NCBI GenBank assembly: GCA_005792805.1 | Contig: SXQV01000013.1 | Coordinates: 1-6,031, forward strand | DNA from: Methylococcaceae bacterium | GTDB taxonomy: Bacteria > Pseudomonadota > Gammaproteobacteria > Methylococcales > Methylococcaceae | DNA: 6,031 bases | Direction of reading: 5' to 3' | Shown: positions 1 through 6,023 of the stretch, in pieces | Layout of the letters: each line of letters opens with the position of its first letter | Numbering within the stretch: the first letter of the stretch is position 1 | The notes under the pieces: generated by a model | The model's database searches: none | What the model saw: only the letters and a program-made list of their open reading frames with translations | What the model was told of the DNA's origin: nothing | Translations under genes and position numbers: made by a program

Positions 1-201
1 CGTGAAAAATTACCGGAAGGGTTTCAGCGCAGTGAGTTCCTGCTTGAACATGGCGCCATCGACATGATTGTCGACCGGCGTGAAATGCGGTCGACCATTG
101 CCTCCCTCCTCGATTTGCTGATGCCTGACTCCACCCGCTCACTGGGTGCCAACCCGCGTATCGAGTACAGATCTACCGACGAATCCCAGACCAACGCCTG
201 A
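1..201 (+). CDS. accD: Acetyl-CoA carboxylase carboxyltransferase subunit beta, C-terminal part (5'-truncated by window edge)
   Basis: Frame 1 is open from the first base to a TGA at 199-201 and gives the last 66 residues of a protein. It begins REKLPEGFQRSEFLLEHG and continues AIDMIVDRREMR, which matches the conserved C-terminal end of bacterial AccD as I know it from E. coli (REKLPPGFQRSEFL, then GAIDMIV.R.EMR). AccD is the beta half of the AccA/AccD carboxyltransferase, which moves the carboxyl group from carboxybiotin to acetyl-CoA to make malonyl-CoA for fatty acid synthesis in the cytoplasm. The zinc-finger and most of the crotonase-like core lie upstream of the window. The tail after the conserved block is short and polar (ending SQTNA), as is common and variable in this family. 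The stop codon lies only 3 bases before folC, suggesting one transcript and possible translational coupling. Identification is firm; only the fragment is visible. Confidence 0.96.
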   Translation, partial: REKLPEGFQRSEFLLEHGAIDMIVDRREMRSTIASLLDLLMPDSTRSLGANPRIEYRSTDESQTNA

Positions 202-204
202 TCC

Positions 205-1467
205 ATGTTGTTTAATACGCTGGCCGAATGGCTGGCTTGGCAGGAAACGCTGCACCCCCAATCCATTGACCTCGGATTGGCCAGAGTTTCACGTGTGCTG
301 GACCGAATGGCATTGCCATCCCATCGCCCGTTCACAATCAGCGTGGGAGGAACCAATGGCAAGGGCTCCTGTGTGGCCATGCTGGACAGCATTCTGCGCA
401 CGGCGGGCTTTCGGGTGGGCACTTATACATCCCCGCACATTCTTCGTTATAACGAGCGCATTTGTGTCGACGGCCAACCGCTCGGCGATGACCGGATCAT
501 GCAGTCCTTTCAGCGCATTGACGAGCAGCGCGAAGGGACATCCCTCAGCTTTTTCGAATTCAGCACCCTGGCCGCCCTCGATATTTTTTCGACAGAACAT
601 CTCGATGTCCAGATCCTGGAAGTCGGCTTGGGCGGGAGGCTGGATGCGGTGAACGTGGTCGATGCCGACATCGCCCTGATTGCGACGATCGATATCGATC
701 ATCAGGAATGGCTGGGCAATACTCGCGAATCCATCGGTCATGAAAAGGCCGGCATCCTGCGCGCCGGCCGTCCCGCCGTAATTGCAGATCCGGACGTTCC
801 GCAATCAGTGCTACGCACAGCAGAAACGCAAGGGGTTCGCCTTCACCGGCAGGGTCATGAGTTTGGCTTCCAGCGGGATGGCGGCACCTGGTCCTGGCGG
901 GGTAACGGAACGCCCCTCACCGGCCTGCCCTATCCGGCGATTCCCGGCGATCATCAATTGTTGAACGCCTCCGCAGTCATCCAGTGCCTCCAGCTGGCTC
1001 ACCTGGAACCGCCCGTGACCGACGCATCCATTTGCCGGGGACTGACTGATGTCAGGCTGCCGGGACGGTTTCAGTATTTTCCCGGCGTGATTCCGGTACT
1101 GCTCGATGTTGCGCATAACCCACAGGCGGTAGGCATTTTGGCCGGCCATCTGCGTCAGCATTATTCGGGAAGGCGGATTCGGGCAGTATTTTCGGTGATG
1201 CGTGACAAGGACATCGTGGGCATGATCAATCTGATCCGCGAGGTAGTGGATTGCTGGTATCTTGCGCCTTTGCAGATGCCACGTGCGGCGTCCCCTGAAG
1301 AACTATCCAGAATCCTACATAATGCCGGTGTCCTCCGGGTTCAGCTGGGATTTAACGATGTCACCGATGCCTGCCGTGCGGCTCGGAGCGAGGCTAATCC
1401 GGGTGATCTCTTACTCGTTTTCGGTTCTTTTTTTCTGGTTTCTGATTATCTGGCAAATGTTGCCTGA
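205..1467 (+). CDS. folC: Bifunctional dihydrofolate synthase / folylpolyglutamate synthase
   Basis: The 420-residue product matches FolC, a Mur-ligase-family enzyme. FolC adds glutamate to dihydropteroate to form dihydrofolate and then extends the polyglutamate tail of reduced folates, using ATP. Visible motifs are the P-loop GTNGKGS (residues 49-55), the folate-site motif TSPHILRYNERI (75-86), EVGLGGRLDA (139-148), DIDHQEWLG (163-171), HEKAGI (179-184) with Lys181 as the expected carbamylated magnesium-site lysine, GDHQLLNA (248-255), LPGRFQ (285-290) and LDVAHNP (300-306) opening the C-terminal glutamate-binding domain. The length is normal for the bacterial enzyme. The residue before the P-loop is Gly (VGGTNGKGS) where Ala is common, a mild substitution. 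The ATG at 205 lies 3 bases after the accD stop and has no recognisable Shine-Dalgarno sequence, so translation probably depends on ribosomes finishing accD. Dual activity is inferred from the gammaproteobacterial single-copy family, not shown by the sequence. Confidence 0.97.
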   Translation: MLFNTLAEWLAWQETLHPQSIDLGLARVSRVLDRMALPSHRPFTISVGGTNGKGSCVAMLDSILRTAGFRVGTYTSPHILRYNERICVDGQPLGDDRIMQSFQRIDEQREGTSLSFFEFSTLAALDIFSTEHLDVQILEVGLGGRLDAVNVVDADIALIATIDIDHQEWLGNTRESIGHEKAGILRAGRPAVIADPDVPQSVLRTAETQGVRLHRQGHEFGFQRDGGTWSWRGNGTPLTGLPYPAIPGDHQLLNASAVIQCLQLAHLEPPVTDASICRGLTDVRLPGRFQYFPGVIPVLLDVAHNPQAVGILAGHLRQHYSGRRIRAVFSVMRDKDIVGMINLIREVVDCWYLAPLQMPRAASPEELSRILHNAGVLRVQLGFNDVTDACRAARSEANPGDLLLVFGSFFLVSDYLANVA

Positions 1468-1484
1468 CAAGGGGGTTTACGCGA

Positions 1485-2450
1485 ATGGATGAACAATTGA
1501 AACGTCGCCTGGTGGGCGCGGCCATCATCATGTTGCTGGCCGTCGTGGTTGTACCGCTGTTTTTTGAAGACAAACCGCCAAAAGATCCGTCAACCCTGCC
1601 GGAAGCGGCGCAAGAACATCCGCTGGCATTGCCGGCAGATGCTCCAGAACCAGCGGCGATAGCGGGCGTATCCACACCCGCCCCCACTACACCCGCTACA
1701 GCGCAAAAAAAACGGAAATACGAGGTCGTGCCCCTGGATGACACCCCCGCTAAACCGGCAAAAGTGGAGCCCGAACTCCAGGGTCAAACCGTAACCGGCG
1801 CCGCGCCAGCACCTGCCGACCCGGCACCCTATTCTGACGAAGAGGTGGAAAACACCGCCCCAACCCCTAGAGTTGTTGCCACACCGCCAGTTTCTTCAAG
1901 CAAGCCAAAACTTTCACCGAAAAAGCCCTCTTCCGCTGCTGAGACACAAACGGCCAAACCAAAAACCCAAACATCGGCAGCGGACTCGCATAATCATGCC
2001 GATCCCCTCAAGAAACCAGAAACAGGTACCGGCGCAAAAACGGCCAAATCGATTGCTTCCAGCGCGACCAAATCAACACCCGCCACCCGGACTGCCACAG
2101 TGGCCCCCGCCAAAAAGGCCTCAGCTCCCCTGGTGACCAACGCTGACAAGACCGCTACAAAGAAGCCGGTGCCTGCCACAACGACGGCGAAGCCCAAACA
2201 GACTGCTGGAGAAAAGTCATCATGGACCGTTCAGGCCGGAACCTTTGCGGAGGAATCAAACGCACGAAACCTGGTAGAAAAACTGAGGAAACGTAACTTG
2301 CCCGCAAAGGTTCACACCATTGATGGCAGTGCAGGAACGGTCTATCGGGTAACCGTGGGATCAGGTCTTGACCGCTCTCACGCCGAGAAAATCCAAAAGG
2401 AGCTCTCTTCCCAGGACGGCGTGAGTGGTGCCATCCTCCAGAGTCGATGA
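1485..2450 (+). CDS. dedD: DedD-type SPOR-domain cell division protein
   Basis: The 321-residue product has three parts. A short cytoplasmic start with basic residues (KRR, 6-8) leads into one membrane helix at about 9-27, followed by FFEDKPP; the RLVGAAIIMLL pattern resembles the E. coli DedD N terminus (RLVGTIVLVAL). A low-complexity periplasmic linker rich in Pro, Ala, Lys and Thr runs from about 30 to 244. A C-terminal SPOR domain occupies about 246-321, with WTVQAGTF, NARNLVEKLR and YRVTVGSG as family hallmarks. SPOR domains bind glycan strands stripped of stem peptides at the division septum, so the protein is expected in the inner membrane with its SPOR domain at the septum. The linker is longer than in E. 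coli DedD (about 220 residues in total). AAGGGGG at 1469-1475 lies 9 bases before the ATG and supports this start. The position between folC and cvpA is the usual dedD locus. An A8 run at 1705-1712 lies in the linker. Confidence 0.9.
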   Translation: MDEQLKRRLVGAAIIMLLAVVVVPLFFEDKPPKDPSTLPEAAQEHPLALPADAPEPAAIAGVSTPAPTTPATAQKKRKYEVVPLDDTPAKPAKVEPELQGQTVTGAAPAPADPAPYSDEEVENTAPTPRVVATPPVSSSKPKLSPKKPSSAAETQTAKPKTQTSAADSHNHADPLKKPETGTGAKTAKSIASSATKSTPATRTATVAPAKKASAPLVTNADKTATKKPVPATTTAKPKQTAGEKSSWTVQAGTFAEESNARNLVEKLRKRNLPAKVHTIDGSAGTVYRVTVGSGLDRSHAEKIQKELSSQDGVSGAILQSR

Positions 2451-2485
2451 AGGCCACTGCTCCCCGCCTTTCAGGCGCTTCCGCC

Positions 2486-2489
2486 AGGA
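2486..2489 (+). promoter_or_regulatory. Probable ribosome binding site for cvpA
   Basis: AGGA is the only Shine-Dalgarno-like match in the roughly 50-base gap between dedD and cvpA. It lies 9 bases before a TTG at 2499, 12 before an ATG at 2502 and 15 before an ATG at 2505, all in the same frame. Spacing alone favours TTG, while codon preference favours an ATG, so the site narrows the start without settling it. Confidence 0.45.
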
Positions 2490-2501
2490 CTTGGCCGGTT
2501 G

Positions 2502-3014
2502 ATGATGGCCTTTAACTGGCTAGACCTGCTCATCATTGGAATACTGGGCCTCTCGGGCTTGGTGGGCTTGGTGCGGGGACTGGTAAGAGAGGTGCTCTCA
2601 TTAGTGACCTGGGGCTTGGCTATCTGGGCCGGCATCACCTTCAGCGGTGTACTCGAAGGCTATCTGGAGAGCTCCATTCCTTCGTCCACCCTCAGAGTTG
2701 CAACGGCTTTCGGCATCCTCTTTGTGCTGACCCTGCTGATTGCCGGGATGGTGGGTTTTCTGTTGACCCGGATGCTCGAAAGTACGGGATTATCGGGTAT
2801 CGACCGGATAGCCGGATTGTTTTTTGGACTGGGCAGGGGCGTTCTGATCATTGCCGTTCTGGTTTTTTTGGCTAGATCAACACCTTTACCAAAGGAGAGC
2901 GGGTGGAGGGACTCGCAACTGATGCCAATGTTCCAATCCATTGCGCTCTGGCTGGAAAGCCAGTTACCTCCGGGATTTGTCCCACGACTAGATTCCAAAA
3001 CCGTTTCACATTAA
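2502..3014 (+). CDS. cvpA: CvpA family inner-membrane protein
   Basis: The 170-residue product is hydrophobic, with four likely membrane helices at about 8-24, 32-50, 66-90 and 104-124. It carries the CvpA-family signature RGLVREVLSLVTWG (25-38) and TGLSGIDRIAG (95-105), both closely matching E. coli CvpA (RGFVREALSLVTWG and TGLSGTDRVLG). CvpA was named for its requirement in colicin V production; its molecular role is not settled, and links to envelope stress tolerance and bile resistance have been reported. It lies directly before purF, as in E. coli. Start choice is uncertain: in-frame TTG 2499, ATG 2502 and ATG 2505 follow one another. I use the first ATG; the alternatives change the protein by one residue. 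The C-terminal tail after residue 124 is soluble and ends at TAA 3012-3014, 16 bases before purF. Confidence 0.93.
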   Translation: MMAFNWLDLLIIGILGLSGLVGLVRGLVREVLSLVTWGLAIWAGITFSGVLEGYLESSIPSSTLRVATAFGILFVLTLLIAGMVGFLLTRMLESTGLSGIDRIAGLFFGLGRGVLIIAVLVFLARSTPLPKESGWRDSQLMPMFQSIALWLESQLPPGFVPRLDSKTVSH

Positions 3015-3030
3015 AAAACAAGAAACCCCT

Positions 3031-4539
3031 ATGTGTGGTATTGCCGGTATTGTCTCCCATCGGGAAGTAAATCAGGAGCTTTATGAAGCACTAACGGTTC
3101 TTCAGCATCGCGGACAGGATGCGGCCGGCATCGTGACCTGTGAGGGAGACAAATTTCATTTGCGCAAGGATAGTGGGCTGGTACGGGATGTCTTCCATAC
3201 TCGTCACATGCTCAACCTTCGCGGCACCATGGGCATTGCCCATGTTCGTTATCCGACTGCCGGTTGCACCAGCTCTGCCGAAGCCCAGCCTTTCTATGTG
3301 AATTCCCCCTACGGAATTACGCTGGCGCATAACGGCAATCTGACCAACGCTGAAAAGCTCAAGAAGGAGCTCTTCGTCCAGGATCAGCGGCATCTCAACA
3401 CCGACTCCGACTCCGAGGTGTTGCTCAATGTGTTTGCTCACGAACTGCATGAGCTGGGCAAGCTGCGCATCACCGCCGACGACGTGTTTCAGGCCGTCTC
3501 GGGCGTTCATGCCCGCTGCCAGGGTGGTTACTCGGTGGTGGCCATGATCACGGGTTTCGGCGTTCTCGCCTTTCGCGATCCGCACGGTATTCGACCGTTG
3601 GTCTATGGCGAGCGGAAAACCGATCAGGGCACCGATATCATGTTCGCTTCCGAGAATGTGGCTCTTGATGTCTTGGGTTTCTCGACCGTGCGTGATCTTG
3701 AGCCCGGTGAGGCGATATTCATTGAACGGGATGGCACCCTGCATTCTCGCCAATGCGCAAAGGAAACCTCGCTTTCCCCCTGTATTTTTGAGTACGTCTA
3801 TTTTGCGCGTCCCGATTCGATCCTCGATAGCATTTCCGTATACAAGGCCCGCCGCCGGATGGGCGACAAACTGGCCGACAAAATCCTGCGGCTCCGACCT
3901 GACCATGACATTGATGTAGTGATCCCCATCCCCGACACCAGCCGCACTTCTGCCCTGCAACTGGCGAACAGGCTGGGGATAAAATACCGCGAGGGATTCA
4001 TCAAAAACCGCTATATCGGACGCACTTTCATCATGCCTGGCCAGCAGCTGCGCAAGAAATCAGTGCGGCAAAAACTGAATGCCATCGGCATGGAATTCCA
4101 GGGACGCAATGTCCTGCTCGTCGACGACTCCATTGTGCGTGGCACGACCTCGGAGCAGATCATTCAGATGGCGCGGGATGCCGGTGCCAACAAAGTCTAT
4201 TTCGCCTCGGCCGCCCCGCCTGTCCGGTATCCCAACGTCTACGGTCTCGATCTGCCGGCGGCCGAGGACCTGATCGCGCATGGCCGTACCGAAGACGAGG
4301 TCGAACGTGAGCTAGGTTGCGATTGGCTGATTTATCAGGATCTCCACGACCTGATCGATGCCGTACAGCGAGGCAACCCAGAGATAAAAAAATTCGATAC
4401 CTCGTGCTTCAACGGCGAATACGTCACCGGAGACATCAATGAGGCGTATCTCGAACGCTTGAGTCATCACCGCAATGACGATGCCAGAGCGGAGCGCCGG
4501 GGATCGGGTACGACCATCGGTTTACATAACGCGGGTTAG
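3031..4539 (+). CDS. purF: Amidophosphoribosyltransferase (glutamine PRPP amidotransferase)
   Basis: The 502-residue product catalyses the committed step of purine synthesis, converting PRPP and glutamine to 5-phosphoribosylamine, glutamate and pyrophosphate in the cytoplasm. The N-terminal Ntn-type glutaminase domain starts MCGIAGIVSH, so Cys2 becomes the nucleophile once Met1 is removed and there is no propeptide. It contains LQHRGQDAAGI (24-34), HVRYPTAG (71-78, with Arg73) and AHNGNLTN (99-106). The C-terminal phosphoribosyltransferase domain has CIFEYVYFARPDS, the flexible-loop region KNRYIGRTFIMPGQQLRKKS and the PRPP loop VLLVDDSIVRGTT (361-373). The sequence follows the E. coli type, which has no propeptide and no iron-sulfur cluster. 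Start ATG 3031 is fixed by the required MCGIAG terminus, although its upstream site (AAGAAA, about 3020-3025) is a weak ribosome binding site. No PurR-like operator is evident upstream of cvpA or purF. The stop lies 12 bases before metZ. Confidence 0.98.
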   Translation: MCGIAGIVSHREVNQELYEALTVLQHRGQDAAGIVTCEGDKFHLRKDSGLVRDVFHTRHMLNLRGTMGIAHVRYPTAGCTSSAEAQPFYVNSPYGITLAHNGNLTNAEKLKKELFVQDQRHLNTDSDSEVLLNVFAHELHELGKLRITADDVFQAVSGVHARCQGGYSVVAMITGFGVLAFRDPHGIRPLVYGERKTDQGTDIMFASENVALDVLGFSTVRDLEPGEAIFIERDGTLHSRQCAKETSLSPCIFEYVYFARPDSILDSISVYKARRRMGDKLADKILRLRPDHDIDVVIPIPDTSRTSALQLANRLGIKYREGFIKNRYIGRTFIMPGQQLRKKSVRQKLNAIGMEFQGRNVLLVDDSIVRGTTSEQIIQMARDAGANKVYFASAAPPVRYPNVYGLDLPAAEDLIAHGRTEDEVERELGCDWLIYQDLHDLIDAVQRGNPEIKKFDTSCFNGEYVTGDINEAYLERLSHHRNDDARAERRGSGTTIGLHNAG

Positions 4540-4543
4540 GGAC

Positions 4544-4550
4544 AGGAAGG
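4544..4550 (+). promoter_or_regulatory. Ribosome binding site for metZ
   Basis: AGGAAGG fills most of the 12-base gap between the purF stop and the ATG at 4552. The AGGA core ends 4 bases before the start codon, which is close but usable, and it supports ATG 4552 over later in-frame starts. Ribosomes terminating at the purF TAG at 4537-4539 would already cover this site, so coupling to purF is plausible. Confidence 0.6.
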
Positions 4551-4551
4551 C

Positions 4552-5736
4552 ATGGAAGAATTGGATTGGAACGAGTTTCATCTCGACACACAGGCTATCC
4601 GGGCTGGGCAGCATCGGACACCCGAGGGCGAACATGCCGAACCGATATTCCCCACATCCAGTTATGTATTCGGCAGCGCCGCTGAGGCGGCTGCCCGCTT
4701 CTCCGGCAAAATCCCCGGAAATATTTATTCCCGCTTTACCAATCCGACCGTCCGGACTTTCGAAGAACGCCTGGCGGCGCTGGAAGGAGGAGAGCGCTGC
4801 ATTGCCGTGGCTTCGGGCATGGCCGCTATCGCCAGCATGGCGTTTGGTCTGCTGAAGGCAGGCGATCACGTTGTCTGCTCCCGAGGCGTCTTTGGCAACA
4901 CGGTGCTGTTATTCCAGAACTACCTCGGCAAGTTCGGCGTGGAAACAACCTTTGTCGACCTGACCGATTACACCGCCTGGGCAGCCGCATTTCGACCTTC
5001 GACAAAACTGATGTTTGTCGAGACGCCCTCCAATCCCTTGACCGAGATCGCCGACATTCGGCGATTGGCGGATTTGGCTCACCAGCACGAGGCCCTGTTA
5101 GCCGTTGATAACTGTTTCTGCACGCCGGCCCTACAGCGTCCTTTGGAGCTCGGTGCAGACTTGATCATTCATTCCGCAACCAAATACCTGGATGGACAGG
5201 GACGTTGCGTAGGCGGAGCCATTGTCGGCGGACAGGAATTGCTGGAAAAGCAGATTTATCCATTCTTGCGCACCGGCGGCCCATCCATGAGCCCTTTCAA
5301 CGCTTGGGTTTTTCTGAAAGGCCTGGAAACGCTAGGGATTCGGATGCGTGCCCACAGTGAAAATGCCCAGCTGCTAGCCGAATGGCTGGAGCATCAATCC
5401 TGGGTCGACCGCGTCAATTACCCAGGCCTCAAGTCTCATCCTCAGTACGAGCTGGCCAAGCGCCAACAAAAATCGGGGGGCGGCATTGTCAGCTTCGAAG
5501 TGAAAGGGGGGCGCGAAGCCGCCTGGAAGCTTATTGATTCCACACGAATGCTATCCATCACCGCCAACCTGGGCGACGTCAAAACCACCATCACCCATCC
5601 CGCGACCACCACTCATGGCAGATTAACCGAAGCAGAGCGTGAAGCCGCAGGTATTCGTGAGGGACTCATTCGTATTGCAGTGGGGCTGGAATCCATCGAC
5701 GACATCAAGCGAGACCTCTCCTCCGCCACGCTTTAG
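4552..5736 (+). CDS. metZ: O-succinylhomoserine sulfhydrylase (PLP-dependent, Cys/Met metabolism family)
   Basis: The 394-residue product belongs to the gamma-family PLP enzymes. It most resembles the MetZ branch, which joins O-succinylhomoserine with sulfide to give homocysteine directly and bypasses cystathionine. Supporting segments are TPEGEHAEPIF near residue 25, YSRFTNPTVRTFEERLAALEGG (from Tyr59 and Arg61, phosphate-binding residues contributed across the dimer), SGMAAI (Ser88-Ile93), VDNCFCTPALQRPL with Asp186 contacting the PLP ring nitrogen, and SATKYLDGQGR with Lys211 as the expected Schiff-base lysine. LRTGGPSMSPFNAWVFLKG and NLGDVKTTITHPATTTH complete the family pattern and closely match the Pseudomonas MetZ as I remember it. 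Length is normal. Related cystathionine gamma-synthases and O-acetylhomoserine sulfhydrylases share the fold, so substrate choice is inferred from sequence resemblance and from the purF-metZ order. No SAM riboswitch or Met operator is visible before it, so it probably shares the upstream transcript. Confidence 0.93.
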   Translation: MEELDWNEFHLDTQAIRAGQHRTPEGEHAEPIFPTSSYVFGSAAEAAARFSGKIPGNIYSRFTNPTVRTFEERLAALEGGERCIAVASGMAAIASMAFGLLKAGDHVVCSRGVFGNTVLLFQNYLGKFGVETTFVDLTDYTAWAAAFRPSTKLMFVETPSNPLTEIADIRRLADLAHQHEALLAVDNCFCTPALQRPLELGADLIIHSATKYLDGQGRCVGGAIVGGQELLEKQIYPFLRTGGPSMSPFNAWVFLKGLETLGIRMRAHSENAQLLAEWLEHQSWVDRVNYPGLKSHPQYELAKRQQKSGGGIVSFEVKGGREAAWKLIDSTRMLSITANLGDVKTTITHPATTTHGRLTEAEREAAGIREGLIRIAVGLESIDDIKRDLSSATL

Positions 5737-5920
5737 CCGCCGCAAAAAAAAGTAGCAACCTGGTCAGGACCGGCAGGATGACGGCCTAGTCGATGAAGAC
5801 CCAACAAAAAGGAGTGGATGGAAGAAAAACGGGTCACGCGATTGCCCGCCGCACTCGCATCACCTCCGGCCACGGCCCGAACGACTGCTGAAAGTGAGTC
5901 CCACGAAAATGCTATGTCTA

Positions 5921-5937
5921 CGGTGTTCCCGACACCG
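5921..5937. repeat. Perfect inverted repeat (6-bp stem, 5-base loop)
   Basis: CGGTGT at 5921-5926 pairs exactly with ACACCG at 5932-5937 around the loop TCCCG. It is the first of a run of hairpins in the region after metZ. It has no following T tract on either strand, so terminator function is not supported by itself. Confidence 0.5.
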
Positions 5938-5942
5938 CACGA

Positions 5943-5988
5943 CCGCCTTTTGCGGGACGGTTAATGCCTTCGGCGCCCCAGCCGTCCC
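5943..5988. repeat. Two mutually exclusive inverted repeats
   Basis: CCGC at 5943-5946 can pair with GCGG at 5952-5955 across the loop CTTTT. GGGACGG at 5954-5960 can instead pair perfectly over 7 bp with CCGTCCC at 5982-5988, enclosing a small GCC-TTC-GGC hairpin at 5966-5974. The two structures compete for bases 5954-5955. The pairing is seen in the sequence; whether it forms in RNA or has any role is unknown. Confidence 0.45.
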
Positions 5989-5995
5989 CGTCACC

Positions 5996-6023
5996 CGTTC
6001 AGCGACAACAGGGTCGCTGAACG
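5996..6023. repeat. Strong perfect inverted repeat (11-bp stem, 6-base loop)
   Basis: CGTTCAGCGAC at 5996-6006 is the exact reverse complement of GTCGCTGAACG at 6013-6023, with loop AACAGG. This is the strongest hairpin noted in the window. It lies about 260 bases after the metZ stop and 8 bases before the window end. The bases after it (AGGCTCTC) are not T-rich, nor are those on the other side when read on the minus strand, so it is not a standard intrinsic terminator. It could be a processing or RNA-stability hairpin, an operator-like palindrome or part of an element continuing past the edge. Confidence 0.6.

Noticed and set aside
289..804. Minus-strand open frame opposite folC (171 codons)
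   Set aside because: It is antisense to conserved folC motifs, has no recognisable product and is explained by codon bias of the real gene.
1428..1434. T7 run near the end of folC, and a similar T7 at 2863-2869 in cvpA, considered as terminators
   Set aside because: Both lie inside conserved coding sequence, encode Phe/Leu/Val codons and have no GC-rich hairpin directly before them.
1873..2136. Plus-strand frame overlapping the dedD linker
   Set aside because: It is an alternate reading of the low-complexity Pro/Ala/Lys region, rich in Pro, Arg and Gln with no domain; the overlapping frame carries the SPOR protein.
2465..2477. Small inverted repeat CGCC-TTTCA-GGCG between dedD and cvpA, considered as terminator or operator
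   Set aside because: The stem is only 4 bp and there is no T tract; it is expected by chance in GC-rich sequence.
3015..3030. PurR-type operator before purF or cvpA
   Set aside because: Neither the 16-base gap here nor the gap at 2451-2501 resembles the purine-operator consensus (ACGCAAACGTTTTC-like).
3091..3960. Long open frame on the minus strand opposite purF (289 codons)
   Set aside because: It lies wholly opposite the firmly identified purF, its product shows no recognisable domain, and such antisense frames are common opposite GC-rich coding sequence.
3031..4539. Iron-sulfur form of PurF
   Set aside because: The protein starts directly at MCGIAG with no propeptide and follows the E. 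coli-type sequence throughout, a group that lacks the cluster.
5744..5771. T8 on the minus strand (A8 at 5744-5751) with GGTC-AG-GACC at 5762-5771, considered as a minus-strand terminator
   Set aside because: The loop would be only 2 bases, the stem is weak, the T tract is 10 bases away and no minus-strand gene is visible to the right.
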